Both the position numbers and the translations under genes were made by a program. Below are positions 8,025 through 16,027 of a stretch of 64,000 nucleotides of DNA, piece by piece; positions within the stretch are counted from its first letter, which is position 1, and every line of letters starts with the position of its first letter. The notes beneath the pieces were generated by a model, which was given only the letters and a program-made list of their open reading frames with translations, did no database searches and was not told where the DNA came from. Source of the DNA: an uncultured Collinsella sp. (lineage in GTDB: Bacteria; Actinomycetota; Coriobacteriia; Coriobacteriales; Coriobacteriaceae); the NCBI GenBank assembly GCA_902470805.1, contig CABRHX010000010.1:11971-75970 (forward strand), written 5' to 3'.

Positions 8025-8981
8025 CTAGTTCCCCTGCGCGCCCGAAATGCCATTTTGCAGGGCATCCCAGGCGTTCGTTGCCATATCGCCCAGGTTCTGT
8101 GCGGTATCGCCGAGGTTCTGAGCCGTGTCACCCAGCTCTTGGGCCTTATCTCCCAGTTCCTGCGCCTTGTTGCTCAGGTCTTCCAGCGTGTTGGAGCTCG
8201 AGCTGTCCGTGGTGCCCTGGTCGCCGGACGCGTTGCCCGACGAGCTGTCCTTGCGCGTGAGCTGAATCTCGAGGTTACCGTTGTCGTTATAGTAGGCAGA
8301 CGTCACGACCCAGTTGGCATCGACAACGGGCGTCGAGCCGTCGTCGGTCAGAATCACGGCATTCGAAAGATCGGCCCCGCGTGACTTGAGGAGCTTCTTG
8401 GCGTTGGACCAGTACTGACCCGGGATATCGCTCAGGTCGACGGTGCCGGACTGGGTAGTCTCGGTCTGCTCGGCCGTGGTATCAGTCGTGGCGCCCCGCT
8501 TGTTGAGCATGCCCGACACGATGGCAAACACAACCGACAAGGCAAAGAAGATCGCCAGCACGATGAGGATCTTCTTAATCACGCTCGACGAACGCGAAGG
8601 CTTCCTCTCTTCGTCCTCGCCATACTGGGGGATGGACTTGGGATACTCACGATACGGCTCGCGCGCATATCGGTCGCGCGACTCGTAGCGCGGTTGTGCC
8701 GTGCGCGGCATATATGTCGTCTGCTGAGGTTGCGGAATGGGATTTTGCAGCAGGTCATCATAAGGGTCTGCCGCCGCGTTGCCGTAGGGGCCCTGCGACG
8801 AGGCACCATACGGGTCCTGCGCTGCGTTTCCGTAATTCACAACGCGCGTGGGATCGGCCGACGCCTGCGTCGTATCGGGAGCAGCGTAGCCGGGATTCGG
8901 CACGACGCGGGTCTCATCGGCGCCATTGCCCGTCCGCGGGGAGCCGTAGCCACCCATTACGGTCGTCTTGTCCTGGTCCAT
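8025..8981 (-). CDS. Membrane-anchored Tyr/Pro-rich protein with PASTA-like domain and heptad repeats
   Basis: This 318-residue protein starts with about 130 residues of low-complexity Gly/Pro/Tyr/Gln sequence, including DPYG-type repeats. A basic stretch (RKPSRSSSVIKK) and one membrane helix of about 22 residues follow (near 135-158). The outer part contains a region resembling a single PASTA domain (VDLSDIPGQYWSNAKKLLK onward). It ends in five consecutive heptads of the type LGDTAQN, a likely coiled coil or amphipathic helix. The layout (disordered cytoplasmic head, one helix, small outer domain) is common in actinobacterial envelope proteins. No enzymatic motif is seen. GAAAGGAA precedes the ATG. 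Confidence 0.75.
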   Translation of the reverse strand: MDQDKTTVMGGYGSPRTGNGADETRVVPNPGYAAPDTTQASADPTRVVNYGNAAQDPYGASSQGPYGNAAADPYDDLLQNPIPQPQQTTYMPRTAQPRYESRDRYAREPYREYPKSIPQYGEDEERKPSRSSSVIKKILIVLAIFFALSVVFAIVSGMLNKRGATTDTTAEQTETTQSGTVDLSDIPGQYWSNAKKLLKSRGADLSNAVILTDDGSTPVVDANWVVTSAYYNDNGNLEIQLTRKDSSSGNASGDQGTTDSSSSNTLEDLSNKAQELGDKAQELGDTAQNLGDTAQNLGDMATNAWDALQNGISGAQGN

Positions 8982-9119
8982 GCAACGATTCCTTTCCGTC
9001 GCCCGTAAGCATCAAGTTATCCATGCATTCTACCCGCGCAAAAGCCTATGATGGGCAAAGCCCGCCGGTATCTACAAGACATGCGCGGCCGACGGCCATA
9101 AGCGAATCGAGGATACGTC

Positions 9120-9356
9120 ATGGCAAAAAGCAAGCTCATCAAAGACACGACGCGTGCCGAACGTGAGGAGATAATTAAGCTAGTGCTCGCTGGCTGCGGT
9201 AACGGCAGCTGCGACAACTGCGGCAGTTGCAGCTTGGGAGCAGGCGACCCGTACGGCACCTACCAGCCCTACATTGACGGCGAGATGGAAATCGCCGATA
9301 TCAACATGATGGTCGCCGAGCGCAACGCTAAACTCTTCGGCCTCCAGCGCGGCTAA
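9120..9356 (+). CDS. Small Cys-rich conserved hypothetical protein
   Basis: This 78-residue protein has a cluster of five cysteines, CGNGSCDNCGSC followed by SLGAGD. The N-terminus is basic and the C-terminal half is acidic and helical. GAGGA lies 7 bp before the ATG. The cysteine cluster could hold a metal or a disulfide, but no known family was recognised. It stands alone between a divergent membrane protein gene and a large inverted repeat. With no maturase or transporter beside it, I do not call it a peptide precursor. Confidence 0.65.
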   Translation: MAKSKLIKDTTRAEREEIIKLVLAGCGNGSCDNCGSCSLGAGDPYGTYQPYIDGEMEIADINMMVAERNAKLFGLQRG

Positions 9357-9387
9357 TGATCCCTTCTTGGGCTGTGCACCAAAAAAT

Positions 9388-9527
9388 GCGCCCATCTACT
9401 ACGTTTAACCCAAGGGTGCCAACCATAGCCAAATTTGTTTTAACAAAACCGCAGGTAAACGTCTTGCCGCATTGTTAAAAAACGCTCCATGGTCGGTCCA
9501 ACCCTGGTAAACGTAGTAGATGGGCGC
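9388..9527. repeat. Large intergenic inverted repeat
   Basis: The outer arms 9388-9410 and 9506-9527 pair over about 22 bp with one bulge (GCGCCCATCTACTACGTTTA and its complement). Shorter complementary blocks continue inward, giving a possible 140-nt hairpin. It fills the gap between the Cys-rich small gene and the next minus-strand gene. Confidence 0.7.
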
Positions 9528-9578
9528 TTCTCGTGGCGTGGCTGGCCCAGATAGCTTGTTTCGGAGCCAATTTGCATC

Positions 9579-9619
9579 AAAAAGTCCCCGGCGGCGCTGC
9601 GTTTTGCGTCACCGGGGAC
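9579..9619 (-). terminator. Terminator of the zinc-ribbon/DUF3298-like gene
   Basis: GTCCCCGG (9584-9591) pairs with CCGGGGAC (9612-9619). The minus strand then reads TTTTT. It lies 28 bp after the stop of the gene ending at 9647. Confidence 0.65.
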
Positions 9620-9646
9620 AGTTCAATTTATCCCTCGCGGTCCACC

Positions 9647-11677
9647 TTACTCATTGGGTACGTACGTAGCCCTGGCTCGCTCGGGCGTCACGTCCTGACC
9701 ACTGGAATAGCTCGAGTCGAAGGCGTGCGCAACCAAGTCGTGCGTATCCCATGCCATGCAGTCAAACTCGCCAGTATCGAGGACGATGATATAGCCCTTG
9801 CCGTCGTAGTAGAAATGATCCTCGGTGTAGTTATTGTCATCGTCGATGCTGTCTTCGGACACAGAGTCCATATCCGGCTTTGCCGTCTTAATTGCCTGCT
9901 TGGCCTCGCTCTTGAGGGTGTCAAACGAGAGCCCATGCTGCGCAAGCGAGTCCTCGAGCGAAACCTGCTCACCCGTCTTGAGGTTGTAGAACGCCGACCT
10001 TGTCACTCGCTCCGATCGATACGGAGGTTGATAGCTGTCGGTAAACGTGCGCACACAGGCAATATCGCCATCGATCGAGACGATCTCGGCGGTGTACATC
10101 ATGGTCACGCGGCTGTCTTCGTCATCCATCGAGGCCTGCTTGCTCGCTTCGAGCGTATCCGCAACGAGCTGGACCATATCCTTGTTAAACTTGGCGACAC
10201 CCACGCCCTGGCCCTTCACCTGGGGATAGGTCCACGTAGCCGTGATCTGGCACGTGTCATCGGGGGACGGATCCAGCGGGCCTTCGCCAACTGCAGCCGT
10301 AAAGTCAACATCCTGCGTGGCAGAGACGGCCTCGTAGCTCGCCTGCGCATCGTCAGAGTCCTTCGACTTCAGCTGCTCCAGCGTCGTGGCCACCGTTGCG
10401 ATGGTGCCGGCTACGCTCTCTTCGGTGCTGGTAAGCACGGCGCTCAGCTCGGACACTTCATTGGTGCCGGCAATCTTCGAATCGCTTATCGGCGCCGGAC
10501 CGGCAACGGCGCTGAACGCCTTACCATCGTAGGCATCGAATTCGCACTCATAGCCATCACGAGATTCGTCCATCCCGACTGGAACCTCTTTGACGTTGAT
10601 CTTCTCCCCATCATGCAAATATCGCCTGAACCCATAGGTGCCATCGTAATCGTATACACGGAGCGAAACGCCAACGCACATAACGTCAACCCAGATATCG
10701 GGCTCATATACTTTCTCAATTTTGCCGTCGCGGTATGCCCAAACCTCGGCCTTAGCGGCGGTGGCGCCATTGCTGTTTTCGAGCGGCTCGTCAGAATACT
10801 CAATCAAGAGCTCATCCTGACCATCGCCATCAAAGTCTATAAGCTTGGCGTAGGCAACTCCCTGGGCTCCATATGTGTATTCATCAATCGCGACGGCCTC
10901 ACCCTCGCCGTACTTCTTCTGGTACTCGAGAATCTTGTCGGTGAACAGCTCGTTTGCCGTCTTGACTGCTGCCTTGGCAGAAGCCTTGGCCTCCTTCTTG
11001 GACTGCGTGAGCTCGACGTTCTTAGGGGCGTCCGAACCTTCCTTGGTATAGTCGACCTTCATGGTGGTCGTGCTCTTCTTTTTGCCCTTGCCTGAGGTGA
11101 TGGTCATCTGGTACTTCTGGTCGGGCAGCTCGCCAAAGTCCTCCATGGCAAAGCCATCCTCGCCGTCGACCTTGATGGTATAGCTCTTGCCCTTGCCGGA
11201 CACCGGCGCCAGCTCGACGGTATAGCTCTTGAGCTTTTTGCCCTTGCTGTTCTTGGGCAGCACTTTAGTCTCGCATGCGCAGACAACGTAGCCCTTGCCG
11301 CCCGAAGTCACCTCGGACGACGCGCCGATACGCGGCACGATCACGATAGCGGCGACAATGGCGACAACGGCAACACCGCCGAGAACGGCCGCGACGATGC
11401 GGCCCTTGTGCTTGGGCTTCTTGGACTGCGGCGTCGGAACAAACGGCTGAGCAGCCTTGGCAGGCTCGGTCATAGGCTCCTCATAACGAGGCTGCGCCGC
11501 CATATGAGCCGAGGCACCCTGAGGAGCTTGCCGTCCCACAGGAGCGAACGCCGTCGAGTCCTCCACCGGAAACGCCACGGGCTCCGCTTGATCCTCGGCG
11601 GCGCCCACGCGAGCGCCGCAGCTCGTGCAAAACATGGAGTCATCGGGTATCTGGGCTCCGCACTTGGTGCAATACAT
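9647..11677 (-). CDS. Membrane-anchored zinc-ribbon protein with DUF3298-like outer domain
   Basis: The protein has 676 residues, starting at MYCTKCGAQIPDDSMFC, a zinc ribbon with two CxxC pairs. GGGAG precedes this ATG; the frame is open further upstream but lacks coding character there. A linker and one membrane helix follow (about 95-120, AAVLGGVAVVAIVAAIVIV), then a large outer region. That region includes an Asp-rich FDGDGQDELLIEY motif resembling calcium-binding or VCBS-type loops, and near the C-terminus FYNLKTGEQVSLEDSL, typical of DUF3298/RsiV-like domains. Proteins of this plan occur in many anaerobic Gram-positives with unknown function; surface sensing or scaffolding is a guess. 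Confidence 0.75.
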   Translation of the reverse strand: MYCTKCGAQIPDDSMFCTSCGARVGAAEDQAEPVAFPVEDSTAFAPVGRQAPQGASAHMAAQPRYEEPMTEPAKAAQPFVPTPQSKKPKHKGRIVAAVLGGVAVVAIVAAIVIVPRIGASSEVTSGGKGYVVCACETKVLPKNSKGKKLKSYTVELAPVSGKGKSYTIKVDGEDGFAMEDFGELPDQKYQMTITSGKGKKKSTTTMKVDYTKEGSDAPKNVELTQSKKEAKASAKAAVKTANELFTDKILEYQKKYGEGEAVAIDEYTYGAQGVAYAKLIDFDGDGQDELLIEYSDEPLENSNGATAAKAEVWAYRDGKIEKVYEPDIWVDVMCVGVSLRVYDYDGTYGFRRYLHDGEKINVKEVPVGMDESRDGYECEFDAYDGKAFSAVAGPAPISDSKIAGTNEVSELSAVLTSTEESVAGTIATVATTLEQLKSKDSDDAQASYEAVSATQDVDFTAAVGEGPLDPSPDDTCQITATWTYPQVKGQGVGVAKFNKDMVQLVADTLEASKQASMDDEDSRVTMMYTAEIVSIDGDIACVRTFTDSYQPPYRSERVTRSAFYNLKTGEQVSLEDSLAQHGLSFDTLKSEAKQAIKTAKPDMDSVSEDSIDDDNNYTEDHFYYDGKGYIIVLDTGEFDCMAWDTHDLVAHAFDSSYSSGQDVTPERARATYVPNE

Positions 11678-11787
11678 CACATCTCCCGTCTCTCGTCGCA
11701 GCCGCAATGCGCCCGCGCAGTTCTTCCAACTACACCGTACGAGAGAAATCCCCATTCTTGTTGCGCAACATTGCCGCCGCAAAAAAT

Positions 11788-11811
11788 GATCCCTTGGGGA
11801 CGAAGGAAAAA
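11788..11811 (+). repeat. Copy of dispersed GATCCCTTGGGGACGAAGG motif
   Basis: This copy reads GATCCCTTGGGGACGAAGG followed by an A-run. Closely related copies occur at 56353-56378 and 62737-62770, and one in inverted orientation at 62704-62724. It lies beside the fhs terminator. Confidence 0.6.
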
Positions 11812-11842
11812 GCCCCGCCGGGCCTTGAAGGCGCGGCGGGGC
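11806..11842 (-). terminator. Rho-independent terminator of fhs
   Basis: GCCCCGCCG pairs with CGGCGGGGC around the loop CCTTGAAGG. On the minus strand it is followed by TTTTTCC. It lies 26 bp after the fhs stop. Confidence 0.8.
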
Positions 11843-11867
11843 GTGCAAGCGGCTATGAGCGGCAGGC

Positions 11868-13535
11868 CTAGAACAGGCCGGTGATGTTGCCGTCGTTGTC
11901 GACGTCGATGTTCTCGGCCGCGGGAACCTTGGGCAGGCCCGGCATGGTCAGAACGCTGCCGGTCAGCGCAACCACAAAGTGGGCACCGGCGGAAACCTTG
12001 AGCTCGCGCACGGTGATGTGGAAGCCCTCGGGAGCGCCCAGCGCCTTGGCGTTGTCGCTAAAGCTGTACTGCGTCTTGGCCACGCACACCGGCAGGTTGC
12101 CAAAGCCGTTCTCGCGTAGCTCGGCGAGCTGGCGCTTGGCAGCCGGCGTAAAGTCGACGCCGTCGGCGCGGTAGACCTTGGTGGCAACGGCCTCGAGGGC
12201 GTCGGCCACATCGGCACCGTCCTCGTAGGCAAACTTGAGCTCGCTCGGCTGCTCAATCAGGCGCATGACCTCATCGGCCAGGTCGAGCGCGCCCTCGCCG
12301 CCCTTAGCCCAAACCTCGGACAGTTTAACGTTGACACCGAGCTTCTGGCACTCGGACTCGATGAGCTCGAGCTCGGCCTCGGTGTCCGTCGGGAAGCGGT
12401 TGATGGCGACCACGCAGGGCAGACCGTAGACGTTCTGGATGTTGTCGACGTGGCGCAGCAGGTTGGGCATGCCGGCCTTGAGGGCCTCGAGGTTCTCCTC
12501 GTTGAGGTCGGCCTTGGCGACGCCACCGTTGTACTTAAGCGCACGAGCGGTGGCGACGACCACGACAGCGCTGGGGCGAACGCCCGTCATGCGGCACTTG
12601 ATGTCGAGGAACTTCTCGGCGCCCAGGTCGGCGCCGAAACCGGCCTCGGTAATCGCAACGTCACCAAAACGCATGGCCATGCGGGTGGCCATGATGGAGT
12701 TGCAGCCATGGGCAATATTGGCGAAGGGACCGCCGTGGACAAACGCAGGCGTGCCCTCGAGCGTCTGAACCAGGTTGGGTTTGAGCGCGTCCTTGAGCAG
12801 GGCCGCCATGGCGCCCTGAGCCTTAAGGTCGCGGGCGCGGACGGGCTCGCCGGCAAAACTGTAGCCGACAACAATCTCGCCCAGGCGCTCCTTGAGGTCA
12901 TTGATACTCGTGGACAGGCACAGGATTGCCATGACCTCGGAGGCAACAGTGATGTCGAAGCCATCCTCGCGCGGCACTCCCTGGGCCTTGCCGCCAATGC
13001 CGTCGATAACATGGCGCAGCTGACGGTCGTTCATGTCGACAACGCGCTTCCAGGTGATGCGCTTAACGTCGATGCCGAGCTGGTTGCCCTGCTGAATATG
13101 GTTGTCGAGCATGGCTGCCAGCAGGTTGTTGGCGGCACCGATGGCATGGAAGTCACCGGTAAAGTGCAGGTTGATGTCCTCCATGGGGATGACCTGGGCC
13201 CAACCGCCGCCGGCGGCACCGCCCTTCACGCCAAACACGGGGCCGAGCGAAGGCTCGCGCAGGGCCACGGCGCTCTTGACGCCGCGACGACGCAGGCCAT
13301 CGGCCAGGCCGATGGTCGTGGTAGTCTTGCCCTCGCCTGCGGGCGTGGGATTGATAGCGGTCACGAGGACAAGCTTGGCCTGGTGGTCGGTCGGCTCGTT
13401 GAGCAGAGAATAGTCGACCTTTGCCTTGTCGAAGCCATACGGAATCAGATGCTTAACGTCGACGCCGGCGTTCTTGGCCACCTCGGTAATAGGCAGCGGC
13501 GTAACAGAACGTGCGATTTCGATGTCAGTAGGCAT
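11868..13535 (-). CDS. fhs: Formate-tetrahydrofolate ligase
   Basis: The 555-residue length is typical of the family. It catalyses ATP-dependent formation of 10-formyl-tetrahydrofolate from formate, the entry of formate into one-carbon metabolism in anaerobes. The P-loop-like motif INPTPAGEGKTTTTIGL lies near residues 57-73. REPSLGPVFGVKGGAAGGG, typical of the family, follows near 93. The C-terminal GSVLTMPGLPKVPAAE is also characteristic. The start MPTDIEIARS is preferred over an upstream in-frame codon because GAAAGGA lies just before it. The gene appears monocistronic, with its own terminator. Confidence 0.96.
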   Translation of the reverse strand: MPTDIEIARSVTPLPITEVAKNAGVDVKHLIPYGFDKAKVDYSLLNEPTDHQAKLVLVTAINPTPAGEGKTTTTIGLADGLRRRGVKSAVALREPSLGPVFGVKGGAAGGGWAQVIPMEDINLHFTGDFHAIGAANNLLAAMLDNHIQQGNQLGIDVKRITWKRVVDMNDRQLRHVIDGIGGKAQGVPREDGFDITVASEVMAILCLSTSINDLKERLGEIVVGYSFAGEPVRARDLKAQGAMAALLKDALKPNLVQTLEGTPAFVHGGPFANIAHGCNSIMATRMAMRFGDVAITEAGFGADLGAEKFLDIKCRMTGVRPSAVVVVATARALKYNGGVAKADLNEENLEALKAGMPNLLRHVDNIQNVYGLPCVVAINRFPTDTEAELELIESECQKLGVNVKLSEVWAKGGEGALDLADEVMRLIEQPSELKFAYEDGADVADALEAVATKVYRADGVDFTPAAKRQLAELRENGFGNLPVCVAKTQYSFSDNAKALGAPEGFHITVRELKVSAGAHFVVALTGSVLTMPGLPKVPAAENIDVDNDGNITGLF

Positions 13536-13681
13536 GGGCGGTCCTTTCGTTACCGGATGAGAAAAAGACCAATCCAGCATAGCACGCGCGCGCAATAGTA
13601 AAACGCCCGTAACCGACGAACGGCGATATGTTTACCCGATGCCCAGCGATAGCCTACAGATGCGCTAAAACAAGCCCATTC

Positions 13682-14749
13682 CTACAGGGTCGGTTCAATA
13701 CCCAAATGCTCAAAGGTGCGAAGCGTTGCCTGGCGGCCCTGGGGCGTACGAATCATCAAGCCGCACTGCAGCAGATAAGGCTCATAGACATCCTCGAGCG
13801 TACCCGGGTCCTCGCCCACCGCGCTGGCAAGCGTCGTCAGGCCCACGGCACGGCCGGAGAACGTCTTGGTAAGCGTCTTCAAGATGCGAATATCCATCCA
13901 GTCCAGGCCGAGCTCGTCGATCTCGAAGAACTCGAGTGCCTGACGGCAGATATCGAGCTCGATAGGACCGTTGCCGCGCACCTGCGCATAGTCGCGCACG
14001 CGTTTGAGCAGACGGTTGGCGAGGCGCGGCGTACCGCGCGAGCGCGAGCCGATCTCGAGCGCGCTGGGATGGTCGATCGTCACGCCCAGGATGGTTGCCG
14101 AGCGCGTCACAATCTGGGCGAGCTCCTCAACGGTGTAGTAGTCCAGGCGATACGAGATGCCAAAGCGATCGCGCAGCGGACCCGTGAGCATGCCCGAACG
14201 GGTCGTGGCCGCCACCAGCGTAAACTTGGGAATATCCAGGCGAATCGAGCGCGCCGCCGGGCCCTTACCGATCACGATATCGAGCGCAAAGTCCTCCATC
14301 GCGGGATACAGAACTTCCTCGACCGAACGGTTCAGACGGTGAATCTCGTCGATAAACAGCACGTCACCCGGCTGCAAGTTAGTTAGGATGGCCGCGAGGT
14401 CGCCGGTGCGCGCAATAGCGGGGCCGCTCGTCGTCTTGATCTGAGCGCCCAGCTCGTTGGCGATAACCGTGGCCAGCGTGGTCTTGCCCAGACCCGGAGG
14501 GCCAGAGAAGATCACGTGGTCGAGCGTCTCGCCGCGGCTCTGCGCGGCCTCGATCAGCACGCGCAGACTCTGCTTGATATGCTCCTGGCCGCAGTAGTCA
14601 TCCAGGCGCTGGGGGCGCAAGGTACGGTCGACATCGAGGTCCTCGGGCGTCAGCTCCGAGCCCACCATGCGCTCGCCATGCGCCATGGATGCCGCCGGCG
14701 AGTTGCCGGGCGTCGCCCACAGGTCCTGAGAGTCATCGGCTTCCCACAT
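13682..14749 (-). CDS. ruvB: Holliday junction branch migration helicase RuvB
   Basis: RuvB is the AAA+ motor that drives branch migration of Holliday junctions on RuvA. The sequence shows Walker A GPPGLGKTT, Walker B FIDEIHRLNRSVEE, the sensor region TTRSGMLTGPLRDRFG and a C-terminal winged-helix domain. The length, about 355 residues, is normal. The ATG at 14749 overlaps the ruvA stop (TGATG); GTG 14752 is an alternative giving one more residue. It is the last gene of a ruvC-ruvA-ruvB operon preceded by a LexA-type box. Confidence 0.96.
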   Translation of the reverse strand: MWEADDSQDLWATPGNSPAASMAHGERMVGSELTPEDLDVDRTLRPQRLDDYCGQEHIKQSLRVLIEAAQSRGETLDHVIFSGPPGLGKTTLATVIANELGAQIKTTSGPAIARTGDLAAILTNLQPGDVLFIDEIHRLNRSVEEVLYPAMEDFALDIVIGKGPAARSIRLDIPKFTLVAATTRSGMLTGPLRDRFGISYRLDYYTVEELAQIVTRSATILGVTIDHPSALEIGSRSRGTPRLANRLLKRVRDYAQVRGNGPIELDICRQALEFFEIDELGLDWMDIRILKTLTKTFSGRAVGLTTLASAVGEDPGTLEDVYEPYLLQCGLMIRTPQGRQATLRTFEHLGIEPTL

Positions 14750-15369
14750 CACACATCCATTCCAAGTCGCTTAAGCGCAGCGCCGAGCAGATCCTCGACA
14801 CGCATATTCTGCCCATCATACCCGCTCAGGGCAACATCGGTCTCCTGTGGGCTAAAGCCCATGGAAAGGAGCGCCGCACGGGCGTCATCGATCGCCGAAG
14901 GAGCGGCGGCGGGAACCGGCATCGCAACCTGGCCGGGAATCACGTCGACCGGCACAAAGCCCTTGTCCTTGGCAAAGGTGCTCTTGAGTTCCAAGATGAG
15001 GCGCTGCGCGGTCTTTTTGCCCACACCGGGAACCTTGGCCATACCCTTGTCGTCCTCGGCCATCACCAGGGAATACAGTTGCCCCACGGTATAGGTGGAG
15101 AGCACGGCAAGCGCCAGGCGCGGACCGACACCAGAGACGGACACGAGCCGATCGAACATCGTGCGCTCGTCCTTGGAGGCAAAGCCAAAGAGCGTCATGG
15201 CGTCCTCGCGCACCTGCATACGGGTATAAAGGCGAACCTCGCCGCCGGGTGTAGGCAGCGTGGCGGCAGTACTGCCCGAGATGCCGAGCTCAAAGCCCAC
15301 GCCCGATACATCGACAACGGCCGAGCTCATCGTGGCCTCGACAAGCGTTCCATGGAGCTGGGAGATCAT
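14749..15369 (-). CDS. ruvA: Holliday junction DNA-binding protein RuvA
   Basis: RuvA is the tetrameric junction-binding protein that targets RuvB. The 206 residues contain the N-terminal OB-fold (MISQLHGTLVEA), two helix-hairpin-helix motifs around SVSGVGPRLALAVL and VPGVGKKTAQRLI, and a short C-terminal domain that contacts RuvB (ALLSMGFSPQETDVAL). The start overlaps the ruvC stop and the stop overlaps the ruvB start, so the three genes are translationally coupled. Confidence 0.96.
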   Translation of the reverse strand: MISQLHGTLVEATMSSAVVDVSGVGFELGISGSTAATLPTPGGEVRLYTRMQVREDAMTLFGFASKDERTMFDRLVSVSGVGPRLALAVLSTYTVGQLYSLVMAEDDKGMAKVPGVGKKTAQRLILELKSTFAKDKGFVPVDVIPGQVAMPVPAAAPSAIDDARAALLSMGFSPQETDVALSGYDGQNMRVEDLLGAALKRLGMDV

Positions 15370-15890
15370 CAGTATCCGGTTCCTCTCTGTTGATAGAACT
15401 CGCCGCCGGTAAGCGCCCGGGTGCGGCTGAGGTTAACGTGGCAGATGGCGCAGGCCAGGGCATCGGCAGCATGGTCGGGATGCGGGTCGTGATCGAGCTG
15501 TGTGAGCGTACGAACCATGTACGCGACCTGCCGTTTGTCCGCGGCGCCGGTGCCCACCACAGCCTGTTTGATCTGCATGGGCGTGTACTCGCCGATCTCG
15601 AGCGCGCACTCCGAAAGCGCCACGAGCGCGGCACCGCGGGCATGCGCCGTCGGGATGGCCGAGCGAACGTTGGCGCCAAAGTAAATGCTCTCGATAGCAG
15701 CGGTATCGGGTCGATAACGCTCCACGACACCCTTGAGGTCGCGGGCGATATGCGACAGGCGCACCGCGAGCGGACTGCCCGCGCTGGTCTCGATACAACC
15801 ATAGGCACGACAGCGAACCTCTCCGCGCCGCTCCTCGATAATCCCCCAGCCCGTATGGGCCAAACCGGGGTCGATACCCAAGATAACCAA
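15369..15890 (-). CDS. ruvC: Holliday junction resolvase RuvC
   Basis: RuvC cleaves Holliday junctions. The catalytic acidic residues are visible in ILGIDPGLAHTGWG, AIESIYFG and DHAADALA. I choose TTG 15890 (reading MVILGIDPG) because AGGGGAGG lies about 6 bp before it. The frame extends 7 codons upstream to another TTG that has no such site. The product is 173 residues, normal for RuvC. It heads the ruvCAB operon; a GAACGTCTGTTC box lies about 57 bp upstream. Confidence 0.94.
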   Translation of the reverse strand: MVILGIDPGLAHTGWGIIEERRGEVRCRAYGCIETSAGSPLAVRLSHIARDLKGVVERYRPDTAAIESIYFGANVRSAIPTAHARGAALVALSECALEIGEYTPMQIKQAVVGTGAADKRQVAYMVRTLTQLDHDPHPDHAADALACAICHVNLSRTRALTGGEFYQQRGTGY

Positions 15891-15946
15891 GCCAGCCTCC
15901 CCTCGCCACAAGTACGGCGCAAGGCAAGGCCCCGCGCACTATTCAC

Positions 15947-15958
15947 GAACGTCTGTTC
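15947..15958. promoter_or_regulatory. LexA (SOS) box upstream of ruvCAB
   Basis: GAACGTCTGTTC fits the Gram-positive SOS consensus GAAC-N4-GTTC exactly. It lies in the promoter region of ruvCAB, a classical LexA target. Confidence 0.75.
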
Positions 15959-16027
15959 TAGAATAACACAACGGGGCCAAGATGCTTAGTTGAAGTGTAG
16001 GGGTTGGGAGCGAATCCCGTCCCCAGT

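Noticed and set aside
8040..8180. Short-period repeats as a CRISPR-like array
   Set aside because: They are the codons of heptad repeats in a protein; spacing of 21 bp and no spacers.
9120..9356. Cys-rich small protein as a second RiPP precursor
   Set aside because: No maturase, protease or exporter adjoins it, and its acidic C-terminal half follows the cysteines rather than preceding them.
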